Position numbers and translations under genes: made by a program. Under the pieces are notes generated by a model. That model was not told the origin of the DNA. It ran no database searches and saw nothing but the letters and a program-made list of their open reading frames with translations. 64,000 nucleotides of DNA, from NCBI RefSeq assembly GCF_024721975.1, contig NZ_JANQBB010000012.1:1-64000 (forward strand). Reading direction: 5' to 3'. Positions 7,247-15,632 of this stretch are shown here, piece by piece; position 1 is the first letter of the stretch; every line of letters starts with the position of its first letter. Source of the stretch: Paenibacillus endoradicis (lineage in GTDB: Bacteria; Bacillota; Bacilli; Paenibacillales; Paenibacillaceae).

Positions 7247-7942
7247 TTATTTATGAAGACCGCACTCCGTTTTTTCTTGACCAGACCATCTGCCTGCTCT
7301 AGGGTCTTCGCCCGGCAAAACTTGACGAGTACAATACTCGCAACCAATACTCGGATAATAATTATCGTGAAGTGGATTGTAGATTACATTGTTATTACGA
7401 ATGTATTCCCATACATCTTCATTGGTCCAATCAGCAATCGGATTGAATTTCACTAAACCGAATTTAGTATCATATTCAATTTTCTTTGCATTAGCACGAG
7501 TAGGAGCTTGATCACGACGTATTCCAGTAATCCAAGCTTCATATTGTGTTAGGATGCGCGTTAATGGCTCAACTTTACGAATATTGCAACATCCATTCGC
7601 ATCAGTCTTCCATAGTTCAGCTCCATGTTGTTCTGCTTGCTCCTCAGGAGTAATCTTTGGACTTACTTTAACAAATGGGATGCCAGGATAACGATCTACC
7701 AAACGATCTCTCGTCTCATATGTTTCTTTGAAATGAAAATCTGTGTCTAGGTAGAAAATATCTGTCGTTGGACTTACTTTTTGCAGCATATCTACAAGTA
7801 CAACATCTTCAGCACCAAAACTACATGCGAATGTTATATTTGGAAATGTCTCTACAGCATATTTAATAATTTCCTCAGGAGTTGCATTTTCTAACTCAAC
7901 AGCTTTCACTGCGATCAATTGTTCTTTCTCAATTAAATTCAT
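7247..7942 (-). CDS. cysH: Thioredoxin-dependent APS reductase, CysH family
   Basis: CysH reduces adenylylated sulfate to sulfite. The PP-loop fold begins with CSFGAEDVVL (Cys40). Two cysteine pairs, Cys118-Cys119 and Cys201/Cys204, are the ligands of a 4Fe-4S cluster, and Cys227 in the C-terminal ECGLH is the catalytic thiol. The Fe-S ligands indicate use of APS rather than PAPS, consistent with the absence of an APS kinase gene nearby. Length (231 aa) is normal. A good promoter lies at 7990-8018 and a palindrome just upstream may be an operator. No SAM riboswitch fits in the short leader. Confidence 0.93.
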   Translation of the reverse strand: MNLIEKEQLIAVKAVELENATPEEIIKYAVETFPNITFACSFGAEDVVLVDMLQKVSPTTDIFYLDTDFHFKETYETRDRLVDRYPGIPFVKVSPKITPEEQAEQHGAELWKTDANGCCNIRKVEPLTRILTQYEAWITGIRRDQAPTRANAKKIEYDTKFGLVKFNPIADWTNEDVWEYIRNNNVIYNPLHDNYYPSIGCEYCTRQVLPGEDPRAGRWSGQEKTECGLHK

Positions 7943-7989
7943 AGTATTCCCCTCGCTTCTCTCTACAATGATTAAGGCACGCTGTACAA

Positions 7990-8018
7990 ATTATATCTTT
8001 TTCTATAAATGACTTCAA
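7990..8018 (-). promoter_or_regulatory. sigma-A promoter of cysH-sat
   Basis: On the minus strand TTGAAG (8013-8018) and TATAAT (7990-7995) are 17 bp apart. A perfect palindrome TTGTTAACAA sits at 8024-8033, just upstream of the -35 box, and could be a regulator site. Confidence 0.75.
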
Positions 8019-8071
8019 TATCTATTGTTAACAAAAATTAACTTAGTGCCAATAAAATACTTTTATCCCTA

Positions 8072-8100
8072 TTAAATGAGCAGCATCACACTGTTATAAT
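8072..8100 (+). promoter_or_regulatory. sigma-A promoter of the Nudix gene
   Basis: A perfect TATAAT at 8095-8100 is preceded at 17 bp by a weak TTAAAT at 8072-8077. Confidence 0.5.
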
Positions 8101-8130
8101 AGACCTATAGAATTTAGAGAGGATACTTAT

Positions 8131-8628
8131 ATGCTGAAATATACAATATGTTTTATTAGAAGAGGTAATGAGCTGTTGTTACTCAATCGTATGAAGGCAC
8201 CCAATATGGGATTATGGAACGGCGTAGGAGGCAAAATAGAACCTTTTGAGCAACCTATGGACGGAATTATTAGAGAGATTCAAGAAGAGACTGGGCTGAG
8301 TGTACAGCAGGTTCAGGAAGCAGGAATTGTGAAGTGGATTAGTTCCGAAAGTGAATCAGGAATGTATTTATACTATTGCGAATTACCCATAGATACAGTA
8401 TATGCAACACCAATTGAAAAAGATGAAGGGATATTAGCCTGGAAATCAATCGATTGGGTACTAGATCACGAGAATGAAGGTGTAGTAGATAATATGAAAT
8501 ATTTCTTACCGTATCTTCTGCGAGGAGATTTTGATAACCAACATACTTTTACATATGATGAGAATGGTATCGTCAATTATGAATGTCGTACATTAACAAC
8601 AAAAAAGCTCTCAAGCAACAATGCTTGA
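8131..8628 (+). CDS. MutT-like Nudix hydrolase, 165 aa
   Basis: The Nudix box is complete: the Gly of GGKIEPFE near residue 37 through REIQEETGL matches GX5EX7REUXEEXGU. Nudix enzymes split nucleoside diphosphates linked to another moiety. The domain arrangement resembles 8-oxo-dGTP or general (d)NTP diphosphatases, but substrate cannot be read from sequence. The ATG follows GAGAGGATA. The gene is convergent with rpsI, and its TGA stop lies inside the shared terminator hairpin. It is a lone plus-strand gene in a minus-strand region. Confidence 0.85.
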   Translation: MLKYTICFIRRGNELLLLNRMKAPNMGLWNGVGGKIEPFEQPMDGIIREIQEETGLSVQQVQEAGIVKWISSESESGMYLYYCELPIDTVYATPIEKDEGILAWKSIDWVLDHENEGVVDNMKYFLPYLLRGDFDNQHTFTYDENGIVNYECRTLTTKKLSSNNA

Positions 8629-8637
8629 GAGCTTTTT
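8601..8637. terminator. Bidirectional terminator between the Nudix gene and rpsI
   Basis: A perfect 10-bp stem GCTCTCAAGC/GCTTGAGAGC (8607-8616, 8623-8632) is flanked by A6 and T5. The Nudix stop codon (8626-8628) is within the 3' arm. Confidence 0.9.
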
Positions 8638-8646
8638 CCATGAATA

Positions 8647-9039
8647 TTAACGTTTTGAGAACTGAGGCGCACGACGAGCCGCTTTAAGACCGTATTTTTT
8701 ACGTTCTTTCATACGAGGGTCACGTGTTAAGAAGCCTGCACGTTTCAAAGATGGGCGTAATTCTGCATCTACTTTAAGTAGAGCGCGAGAGATACCATGA
8801 CGGATAGCACCCGCTTGACCAGACATACCACCACCATGAGTTAATACTAATACATCATATTTTTCCAATGTATCAGTTAAGTTCAATGGTTGTTTAACGA
8901 TCAGTTTAAGAGTTTCTAAACCGAAGTACTCGTTAATGTCGCGTTTGTTGATAATGATTCGTCCTTCACCCGGCACAAGACGTACGCGTGCAACAGAGTG
9001 CTTACGACGACCAGTTCCATAGTATTGCACTTGAGCCAT
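8647..9039 (-). CDS. rpsI: 30S ribosomal protein S9
   Basis: S9 belongs to the 30S head, and its basic C-terminal tail reaches the P-site tRNA. The protein is 130 aa, the usual size, and ends in the invariant APQFSKR. The N-terminal [16 protein letters not shown] and the [10 protein letters not shown] loop are diagnostic. It is the second gene of the rplM-rpsI operon (20-bp gap) and is ended by the terminator at 8601-8637. The ATG has AGGAGGACA upstream. Confidence 0.98.
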   Translation of the reverse strand: MAQVQYYGTGRRKHSVARVRLVPGEGRIIINKRDINEYFGLETLKLIVKQPLNLTDTLEKYDVLVLTHGGGMSGQAGAIRHGISRALLKVDAELRPSLKRAGFLTRDPRMKERKKYGLKAARRAPQFSKR

Positions 9040-9059
9040 GAAACATGTCCTCCTCTTTA

Positions 9060-9497
9060 TTACCCGCGAAGTTCGTAAACTTCAGGGTTTTGTGCTTGAT
9101 GTGGATGTTCCGCACCTGCGTAAACTTTAAGTTTTAATTTCATTTTGTTACCAAGACGATTCTTAGGTAACATACCGTGTACTGCTAGTTCCATCATACG
9201 TTCTGGTTTTTTAGAAAGCATTTCACCAGCTGATGTTACTTTAAGTCCACCAGTGTACATAGAGTGACGGTAGTATTTCTTGTCAGCCAATTTATTACCA
9301 GTTAAAACGATTTTGTCAGCATTGATAATGATAACGAAATCTCCAGTGTCAAGATGTGGCGTGAACTGAGGCTTATGTTTACCGCGAATTAGCGCTGCTG
9401 CTTCGCTAGCAAGACGACCAAGAGTTTTTCCCTCAGCGTCAATCAGAAGCCATTTACGTTCAACTTCATTAGCCTTAGCCATATAAGTGGTACGCAT
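9060..9497 (-). CDS. rplM: 50S ribosomal protein L13
   Basis: L13 is an early-assembly protein of the 50S subunit. I place the start at the ATG at 9497 ([16 protein letters not shown]), which gives the usual 145 aa and has AAGGAGG at good spacing. An in-frame ATG further upstream does not fit the family N-terminus. The family end [15 protein letters not shown] is present. It is the first gene of rplM-rpsI. A strong promoter at 9634-9662 leaves a leader of about 130 bases, where L13 autoregulation is known in Firmicutes. Confidence 0.98.
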   Translation of the reverse strand: MRTTYMAKANEVERKWLLIDAEGKTLGRLASEAAALIRGKHKPQFTPHLDTGDFVIIINADKIVLTGNKLADKKYYRHSMYTGGLKVTSAGEMLSKKPERMMELAVHGMLPKNRLGNKMKLKLKVYAGAEHPHQAQNPEVYELRG

Positions 9498-9627
9498 GGA
9501 TGTTCCTCCTTGATTCAAATACATTCTTCTTTTTTATAACAACGGAATCGTGTGATTCTTCATTCACTGTTGAAAATTCAGTCGTACTTCTCAGTCGGGG
9601 CTGTGGGAGAGCCACTAAGAAAGCACA
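9498..9627 (-). promoter_or_regulatory. Leader of rplM, possible L13 autoregulatory site
   Basis: This is the transcribed leader between the mapped promoter and rplM. It contains short inverted repeats, including GGCT-CTCCCAC-AGCC near 9600-9614 on the minus strand. L13 leaders are known in Firmicutes. I did not reproduce a consensus, so the call rests on position. Confidence 0.4.
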
Positions 9628-9633
9628 AAATAT

Positions 9634-9662
9634 ATTGTACTATAAGCCCATTGAATAATCAA
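9634..9662 (-). promoter_or_regulatory. sigma-A promoter of rplM-rpsI
   Basis: On the minus strand TTGATT (9657-9662) and TACAAT (9634-9639) are exactly 17 bp apart. Confidence 0.8.
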
Positions 9663-10114
9663 GTGCTTTTCATTTGGCAACCACGATATTATCGCGATTT
9701 TCTCACTACATTTAGACTGAAAACTTTTCCAATAAAAGTTAGACTCAACGTAAATACTATCGTGTAATAGTCATTCATTTGGGGTCACTCCAATACGGAA
9801 AGTGCACGTCTAATCGACTGATAATAAGAGATTTTTCAAGAACGAAGAATTAAGCGGTCCTTTTGTCAGTGGGGCTGGTTGAACAACTAGTTGACATAAT
9901 CTATCATATCAGTATACAACGACGTTCCAATTATTAATAGAATAACGTTTGTTATTACCATCAATTACTATACATCAAGGCGAATATTAATGATCTTTAA
10001 AGAATCATTTGTTATTCTGTGCTGCTATGCATGCATATCAACTTCAATCACACATTAACCGTGGTCAATTAGAGGTTATACGTCACTAGTTAAAGTAATT
10101 GTACACTCAACTAG
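9663..10114. other. 450-bp non-coding gap between rplM and truA
   Basis: No gene or repeat was recognised. Short stop-rich frames occur in all directions. A plus-strand TTGACA (9891-9896) and TATACA (9913-9918), 16 bp apart, resemble a promoter that would read toward truA antisense. An ACTAGTTAAAGT-type dyad lies near 10086-10115. In relatives truA and rplM are usually almost adjacent, so this space is unexpected. Confidence 0.5.
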
Positions 10115-10867
10115 CTAATCTGTATAGCATACATCTTTTAGCATTAGTCCGATTGGCAGCGCCGTTGGTCCTGCGAGACTTCTCTCACAGCCTTCTAATA
10201 TAGCTACTATATCTTCTGGGTTACGTTTTCCATGTCCGATCTTAAGGAGTGTTCCTACAATGATGCGAACCATATTATACGTAAATCCATTACCAGTTAA
10301 TTCTATATGAATAAATGGTCCGTCTACCATTAACTTAGCTTCGTAAATCGTACGAACATGATGCGGCTTAACCGAACGTGTCGACGTAAATGAAGTAAAG
10401 TCATGTGTACCAACAATATAAGATAGTGCCTGTCTCATCTTGTCACTATGAAGTGGCACTGGGACATGCAATCGATATTGTCGCCCGAAAAGATCAGGAA
10501 ACTTTCCATTGTCGATGCTATACCGATACGTTTTACGTTTTGCAAGATGCCTAGCATGAAAATCAAGTGGCATTTCCTTAGCTTCTAGAATGATAATATC
10601 ATCTGGAAGTTTAGTGTTCATTGCAATTGCAAATCGTTCGATTGGAATTTGTGATTCGGTAAGAAAATGAAATACTTGTCCGCGAGCATGTACACCTGCA
10701 TCAGTTCGTCCAGAAGCATGAATATCAATCTCTTCCCTCGTTAGAATATTCAGTACTCGCTCTATCTCACCTTGCACTGTTCTACCTTTGGGTTGATTCT
10801 GAAATCCATTAAAATCAGATCCATCATAACTAACCTTCATACATATATTTCGCATCTTATGTCTCAT
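10115..10867 (-). CDS. truA: tRNA pseudouridine synthase A
   Basis: TruA converts uridines 38-40 of the tRNA anticodon stem to pseudouridine. The catalytic Asp is in SGRTDAGVHARGQ near residue 60, and the family motifs DFHARHLAKRKTYRY and GNGFTYNMVRI are present. It has 250 aa, as expected. Two starts are possible (10867 or 10855); the second gives the typical MRNICMKVSYDG, but neither has an ideal ribosome binding site. It follows rplQ, but the ECF transporter genes usually found between them are missing and a repeat (10913-11131) occupies the space. Confidence 0.95.
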   Translation of the reverse strand: MRHKMRNICMKVSYDGSDFNGFQNQPKGRTVQGEIERVLNILTREEIDIHASGRTDAGVHARGQVFHFLTESQIPIERFAIAMNTKLPDDIIILEAKEMPLDFHARHLAKRKTYRYSIDNGKFPDLFGRQYRLHVPVPLHSDKMRQALSYIVGTHDFTSFTSTRSVKPHHVRTIYEAKLMVDGPFIHIELTGNGFTYNMVRIIVGTLLKIGHGKRNPEDIVAILEGCERSLAGPTALPIGLMLKDVCYTD

Positions 10868-10912
10868 CTACTTCCTAAATCTGCTTACACTTTTGAACTA
10901 ACTTAAAATGAA

Positions 10913-11131
10913 GGTTCAAAAAGCGGGCTTTCAGCACCGAGCAGGTGAAACGCTACTTGAGAAAGACGGAAGCGCAAGTGTACGTTATTGGTACACGCGA
11001 ACCTACTATGTTTCTGCAAGAAACATACATCGGAAGCTTACACTATACTTTCCAAGTTCGTTTCAGATGCGATGCCGAATATGCAACAACGCATAAACAT
11101 CGTTATCAAAGTCCGCTTTTTGAACTACCTC
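10913..11131 (-). repeat. Type 1 intergenic element B (219 bp), upstream of truA
   Basis: Read on the minus strand, this copy starts GAGGTAGTTCAAAAAGCGG and ends CCGCTTTTTGAAC, with 13 bp of perfectly complementary termini. Interior hairpins are TGTTTC/GAAACA (11010-11026) and GTGTAC/GTACAC (10979-10997). It matches element A along its length. It fills most of the 310-bp gap between the rplQ terminator and truA and is co-directional with truA. Three short overlapping ORFs on the plus strand lie wholly inside it and are taken as chance. Confidence 0.8.
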
Positions 11132-11138
11132 AAGCTCG

Positions 11139-11167
11139 CAAAAAAAGGTGGCCTCGTAAGGTCCACC
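11139..11167 (-). terminator. Terminator at the end of the S10-spc-alpha cluster
   Basis: GGTGGACC (11160-11167 on the minus strand) pairs with GGCCACC (11147-11153) with one bulge, followed by a run of T (11140-11146). It lies 11 bp past the rplQ stop. Confidence 0.85.
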
Positions 11168-11177
11168 CTCTTATCTA

Positions 11178-11543
11178 CTAGCCACGGTCAACTAATTCTA
11201 AGTAAACCATAGGTGCAGCGTCACCACGACGAGGTCCTAATTTAAGAATACGTGTGTATCCACCGTTACGCTCTGTATAACGAGGTGCTATTTCAGAGAA
11301 AAGCTTTTGAATAGCATCCTTCTCACCGTCAACAGTCTCACGACGAACATAAGCAGCTACTTGACGACGCGCATGAAGGTCACCCTTCTTCGCTTTCGTA
11401 ATTAGTTTTTCAGCGATTGAACGAACTTCTTTCGCTTTAGCCTCAGTTGTTTGGATACGCTCATATAGGAACAAGTCAGTTACAAGATCACGGAAAAGAG
11501 CTTTACGTGCACTTGCATCACGACCTAATTTTTGATATGCCAT
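11178..11543 (-). CDS. rplQ: 50S ribosomal protein L17
   Basis: L17 lies near the peptide exit tunnel. The N-terminus [20 protein letters not shown] and the end [12 protein letters not shown] are family hallmarks, and 121 aa is the usual Gram-positive length. It is the last gene of the alpha operon, 53 bp after rpoA, and is followed at once by a terminator. Confidence 0.98.
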   Translation of the reverse strand: MAYQKLGRDASARKALFRDLVTDLFLYERIQTTEAKAKEVRSIAEKLITKAKKGDLHARRQVAAYVRRETVDGEKDAIQKLFSEIAPRYTERNGGYTRILKLGPRRGDAAPMVYLELVDRG

Positions 11544-11596
11544 TTTGATTTCCCCTCCCTTGCTGTTTTCTTCACTTCGATGGTTAAGAGTAACAA

Positions 11597-12541
11597 CTAC
11601 TCATCCATGCGCAAGCCAAGACCAAGCTCTTCAAGCTTCTCTTGAACTTCTTCTAAAGATTTACGACCAAGGTTACGCACCTTCATCATATCTTCTTCGG
11701 ATTTCGTGATAAGCTCTTGAACGGTATTGATACCTGCACGTTTCAAACAGTTGTAAGAACGGACAGAAAGATCAAGCTCTTCGATAGTCATCTCAAGCAC
11801 TTTTTCTTTCTTATCTTCTTCTTTCTCAACCATGATTTCCGCATCTTTGGCTTCATCCGTTAATCCAACGAACAAGTCCAAGTGCTCTGTCAATATTTTA
11901 GCTCCAAGGCTTACAGCCTCTTCAGGACGAATACTGCCATCTGTCCAAACTTCAAGCGTTAGCTTGTCATAGTTTGTAACTTGACCTACGCGAGTATTCT
12001 CTACGCTATAATTAACACGAGTAATGGGCGTGTAGATTGAATCTACAGGAATAACACCTATCGGTTGATCATCGCTCTTGTTCCGGTCTGCTTGCACATA
12101 ACCACGTCCGCGATTAGCGAAAATTCTCATATGCAAACGAGCACCAGATGCCAAAGTCGCAATGTGAAGATCAGGGCTCAAAATCTCGACATCGCTATCA
12201 GCACGAATATCACCAGCTGTAACGATACCTTCACCGTCAGCATCAATTTCCAATACCTTTTCTTCATCCGAGTGGATTTTTAGCGAGAGTCCTTTCAAAT
12301 TCAGGATGATTTCAGTTACATCTTCAATCACTCCTGGAACTGTAGAAAACTCATGCAGAACACCGTCGATTTGAACAGATGTTACTGCCGCGCCAGGCAA
12401 AGAAGATAACAAAATTCGACGAAGCGAATTTCCCAGCGTAGTGCCGTATCCGCGTTCAAGCGGCTCAACAACGAATTTACCATAAGTGCCTCCGTCGCTT
12501 ACTTCTACGGTTTCGATTTTCGGCTTTTCGATCTCAATCAC
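11597..12541 (-). CDS. rpoA: RNA polymerase alpha subunit
   Basis: The alpha dimer scaffolds RNA polymerase assembly, and its C-terminal domain binds UP elements and activators. The N-terminal domain (about 1-228) carries [20 protein letters not shown], and the C-terminal domain (about 245-310) carries the helix-hairpin-helix [18 protein letters not shown] and [11 protein letters not shown] Lys/Glu-rich linker joins them. Length 314 is normal. It sits between rpsK and rplQ as in all Firmicutes. Confidence 0.98.
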   Translation of the reverse strand: MIEIEKPKIETVEVSDGGTYGKFVVEPLERGYGTTLGNSLRRILLSSLPGAAVTSVQIDGVLHEFSTVPGVIEDVTEIILNLKGLSLKIHSDEEKVLEIDADGEGIVTAGDIRADSDVEILSPDLHIATLASGARLHMRIFANRGRGYVQADRNKSDDQPIGVIPVDSIYTPITRVNYSVENTRVGQVTNYDKLTLEVWTDGSIRPEEAVSLGAKILTEHLDLFVGLTDEAKDAEIMVEKEEDKKEKVLEMTIEELDLSVRSYNCLKRAGINTVQELITKSEEDMMKVRNLGRKSLEEVQEKLEELGLGLRMDE

Positions 12542-12667
12542 TAATAATACCCTCCTTCAAACGTCGCTCCGTTACCTAGTCGTTATTATGTCAAACCTCG
12601 TAGTATGCCAAACCTTCACAACCATTATTCACAGATTGTTTCCATTTGATACCACCAAGTCTACAAA

Positions 12668-13063
12668 TTATACGCGACGACGTTTTGGTGGACGGCATCC
12701 GTTATGCGGAACTGGTGTAACGTCCTTGATCAAGTTAACTTCCAAGCCAGCAGCTTGAAGCGAGCGAATAGCTGCTTCACGGCCTGCGCCAGGACCTTTA
12801 ACCATAACCTCAACCGTTCTCATACCATGCTCCATTGCAGCTTTAGCAGCAGATTCAGCAGCCATTTGAGCTGCGAAAGGTGTACTCTTACGAGAACCTT
12901 TGAAACCCATACCACCAGCACTTGCCCAAGAGATCGCATTACCATGTGGATCTGTGATCGTTACAATAGTATTGTTGAATGTGGAACGGATATGTGCAAC
13001 GCCAGTATCGATATTTTTACGATCACGACGCTTAGTACGAACGACTTTTTTAGCTTTAGCCAT
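12668..13063 (-). CDS. rpsK: 30S ribosomal protein S11
   Basis: S11 is part of the 30S platform near the mRNA exit. The segments [18 protein letters not shown] and [17 protein letters not shown] are diagnostic. It is 131 aa, follows rpsM by 19 bp and precedes rpoA by about 125 bp. The ribosome binding site is AAGGGAGGA. Confidence 0.98.
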   Translation of the reverse strand: MAKAKKVVRTKRRDRKNIDTGVAHIRSTFNNTIVTITDPHGNAISWASAGGMGFKGSRKSTPFAAQMAAESAAKAAMEHGMRTVEVMVKGPGAGREAAIRSLQAAGLEVNLIKDVTPVPHNGCRPPKRRRV

Positions 13064-13082
13064 TATCGTTTATCCTCCCTTC

Positions 13083-13451
13083 TTATTTCTTCTTGTTAGC
13101 TACAGTACGACGAGGACCTTTACGTGTACGAGCATTAGTTTTAGTACGTTGACCACGAACTGGAAGACCACGACGGTGACGAAGACCACGGTAGCAACCA
13201 ATTTCAGTAAGACGTTTAATGTTAAGAGAAATTTCACGACGCAAGTCGCCTTCTACTTTAACTGCTTTGTCGATTTCATCACGAATCAGACCAAGCTCAT
13301 CTTCTGTCAAATCGCGAACACGAGTGTCCGGATTAACACCAGTAGATGCTAGAACTTTTTTAGAAGTCGTTCTGCCGATACCAAAAATGTACGTCAGAGA
13401 GATCTCAACGCGTTTGTCACGCGGAATATCTACGCCAGCTATACGTGCCAT
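13083..13451 (-). CDS. rpsM: 30S ribosomal protein S13
   Basis: S13 sits in the 30S head, contacts P-site tRNA and bridges to the 50S subunit. The N-terminus [19 protein letters not shown] and the basic tail [17 protein letters not shown] are family features. Length 122 aa is normal. It is co-transcribed with rpmJ upstream and rpsK downstream. Confidence 0.98.
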   Translation of the reverse strand: MARIAGVDIPRDKRVEISLTYIFGIGRTTSKKVLASTGVNPDTRVRDLTEDELGLIRDEIDKAVKVEGDLRREISLNIKRLTEIGCYRGLRHRRGLPVRGQRTKTNARTRKGPRRTVANKKK

Positions 13452-13471
13452 TGATTAGTTTCCTCCTCCTT

Positions 13472-13618
<147 letters not shown>

Positions 13619-13628
13619 CTACTCGAGT

Positions 13629-13844
13629 CTACTTACGATAGGTGATACGCCCTCTTGATAAATCATAAGGCGATAACTGAATAACAACTTTGTCTCCAGT
13701 TAGAATGCGAATAAAGTGCATTCTTAATTTTCCAGATACATGAGCAAGAATTTGGTGACCGTTCTCAAGCTCAACTTTAAACATAGCATTAGGCAATGGT
13801 TCGATTACCGTGCCCTCAACTTCAATAACATCTTCTTTAGCCAT
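13629..13844 (-). CDS. infA: Translation initiation factor IF-1
   Basis: IF-1 blocks the ribosomal A site during initiation. The protein is a single S1/OB fold. I chose the ATG at 13844 ([11 protein letters not shown]), which has AAGGAGAG at proper spacing and gives 71 aa. Upstream in-frame ATGs overlap the preceding KOW gene. The end RGRITYRK is slightly shorter than the common RGRITYRYK. It lies between the KOW gene and rpmJ. Confidence 0.97.
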   Translation of the reverse strand: MAKEDVIEVEGTVIEPLPNAMFKVELENGHQILAHVSGKLRMHFIRILTGDKVVIQLSPYDLSRGRITYRK

Positions 13845-13845
13845 A

Positions 13846-14124
13846 TTAACTCTCCTTTCCATGTGCATACTTCTCTATGAAATAACGTAACTTTGCATTA
13901 GTAACTTTTCCTGATTCCTGCAAGCTGATTGCGACCTCTTGACTTATGAATGGTAGCAGCTCGAGATGCAGAACGTTTTTTTTCTTTGGCTGATCGAATT
14001 TACGCTTTCTACCATCAGCAACTTTCACAAAGCGCTCATCGAGCACTTCAATTACGATAGCATATCGTTCTTCGTCCTTACCTCTGAGTACTTTGATTAA
14101 TTGTCCGATTTGTACTGGCTTCAT
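13846..14124 (-). CDS. KOW-domain RNA-binding protein (L14e-like)
   Basis: A KOW motif occupies the N-terminal half ([21 protein letters not shown], read as two parts around residues 6-27), followed by a basic stretch [11 protein letters not shown]. The 92-aa protein resembles the small KOW proteins found between map and infA in Bacillales (ybzG-like). A ribosome-associated role is likely but not shown. The stop abuts infA, so translation is probably coupled. Confidence 0.8.
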   Translation of the reverse strand: MKPVQIGQLIKVLRGKDEERYAIVIEVLDERFVKVADGRKRKFDQPKKKNVLHLELLPFISQEVAISLQESGKVTNAKLRYFIEKYAHGKES

Positions 14125-14135
14125 TGTCGTTACCT

Positions 14136-14894
14136 CTAATTCTGCTCAGGTATTTTGGTCAATATCTCAAATCCGTCCTCCGTTACAGCAACTGTATGCT
14201 CGAAATGAGCACACCAGAAACCGTCCCGAGTTACAACTGTCCAATTGTCTTCGAGTGTCCGAACGTATCGTTCACCCATATTAACCATGGGTTCAATAGC
14301 TAGCACCATACCCGGCTTTAGCCGCGGACCACGATCAGGAATACCGTAGTTTGGTATTTTCGGATCTTCATGAAGTTCCTTACCAACACCGTGTCCTACA
14401 TATTCTCTAACGACGGAATATCCCGCTGCTTCGATTACCCTCTGGATGGCGTGTGATATCGTATAAAGTCTAACATCTGGTTGTACAAGTGATATTCCCG
14501 CATACAGCGATTGTTCACCTATTGTCAGTAATTGTTGTACTTCAGGTGTTACTGATCCGACCGGATAGGTCCAAGCAGAATCACCGTGATACCCCTCATA
14601 CTGAGCGCCAATATCAAGACTAATTATATCACCCTCGTTCAACTTACGTGAACCTGGGAAACCATGCACTAGTTCGTCATTTACTGAAGCACATACGCTG
14701 GATGGGAAACCATTATAACCTTTAAATGATGGAATTGCACCTTGACTTTGAATGTAGCTCTCTGCGATAGCATCAAGTTCACCCGTCGTAATACCTGGTT
14801 CAATTGCTTGAACCATTAATTGATGAGTCATGGCAACAATTCGCCCTGCTTCTCTCATTAATTGCAGTTCCGAATCGGATTTGCAAATGATCAT
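14136..14894 (-). CDS. map: Methionine aminopeptidase type I
   Basis: Map removes the initiator Met from new proteins. The five metal ligands are visible: Asp in SLDIGAQ, Asp in YHGDSAWT, His in [10 protein letters not shown], Glu in AIEPMV and Glu in [11 protein letters not shown]. It has 252 aa, the short type Ia form. Its ATG overlaps the adk stop by one base (TAATG), which implies translational coupling. This adk-map arrangement is standard. Confidence 0.97.
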   Translation of the reverse strand: MIICKSDSELQLMREAGRIVAMTHQLMVQAIEPGITTGELDAIAESYIQSQGAIPSFKGYNGFPSSVCASVNDELVHGFPGSRKLNEGDIISLDIGAQYEGYHGDSAWTYPVGSVTPEVQQLLTIGEQSLYAGISLVQPDVRLYTISHAIQRVIEAAGYSVVREYVGHGVGKELHEDPKIPNYGIPDRGPRLKPGMVLAIEPMVNMGERYVRTLEDNWTVVTRDGFWCAHFEHTVAVTEDGFEILTKIPEQN

Positions 14895-15544
14895 TACAAG
14901 GAACCTCTTAAAGTTGAAATGATCTCAGCTGTAACAAGATTGATATCTCGTTCACCGTCAACCTCGCGCAACGTACCTTGTTCACTATAGAAGTTCAACA
15001 AAGGAGCTGTTTTGGATGTATACTCATCCAGACGAGTTCCCACTTTTTCTTCTGTATCATCTGAACGTTGATACAGCTCTCCAGCGTCTTTATCGCATAC
15101 GCCATCGACTTTTGGAGGGTTGAACATTACATGATAGGTAGCTCCACAAGATTTGCAGATGCGACGTCCAGTTAGACGAGCTAATAGTAGGTTGCGATCT
15201 ACACTCAAGTTAACAACATGATCAATCGTACGGCCAAGCTCTTGCAACATGCCGTCAAGTGCTTCAGCTTGTTGCAAAGTACGAGGAAAGCCATCAAGTA
15301 GAAAGCCGTTTTGACAATCAGCTTGTGCTAGTCTTTCCTTCACAATGCCGTTAGTTATCTCGTCAGGAACGAGTAAACCTTGATCGATATATTCTTTCGC
15401 TTTCAGACCAATTGGAGTGCTTTGCTTCATCGCTAGACGAAATGCATCACCAGTGGAAATGTGCGGAATATTAAATTCCTCAATGATTCTCTCCGCTTGC
15501 GTTCCTTTACCGGCTCCCGGAGGACCCATAAATAGAATATTCAT
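14894..15544 (-). CDS. adk: Adenylate kinase
   Basis: Adk interconverts AMP, ADP and ATP. The P-loop [12 protein letters not shown] is at residues 7-18. The LID domain carries a zinc site CxxC...CxxD (CKSCG and CDKDAG), the Gram-positive form. I use the ATG at 15544 ([10 protein letters not shown]) because it has GTGAGG at suitable spacing and matches the family length of about 216 aa. It follows secY by about 90 bp. Confidence 0.97.
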   Translation of the reverse strand: MNILFMGPPGAGKGTQAERIIEEFNIPHISTGDAFRLAMKQSTPIGLKAKEYIDQGLLVPDEITNGIVKERLAQADCQNGFLLDGFPRTLQQAEALDGMLQELGRTIDHVVNLSVDRNLLLARLTGRRICKSCGATYHVMFNPPKVDGVCDKDAGELYQRSDDTEEKVGTRLDEYTSKTAPLLNFYSEQGTLREVDGERDINLVTAEIISTLRGSL

Positions 15545-15632
15545 AATTAAGTTCCTCACTTTAAGCACAATAGGCCTTTAGGGTACCGCCTAGCATAATT
15601 GCCAATGCGGCAACCCGTAATCGAACCTGTTG

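Noticed and set aside
7943..8130. SAM riboswitch (S-box) upstream of cysH
   Set aside because: The transcribed leader is only about 40 bases and shows no S-box core.
9552..9767. 71-aa plus-strand ORF upstream of rplM
   Set aside because: It overlaps the rplM promoter and leader on the other strand and has no ribosome binding site.
10908..11212. Three overlapping plus-strand ORFs (62-78 aa) between truA and rplQ
   Set aside because: They lie almost wholly within type 1 element B, have no ribosome binding sites, and the homologous frames are not open in element A.
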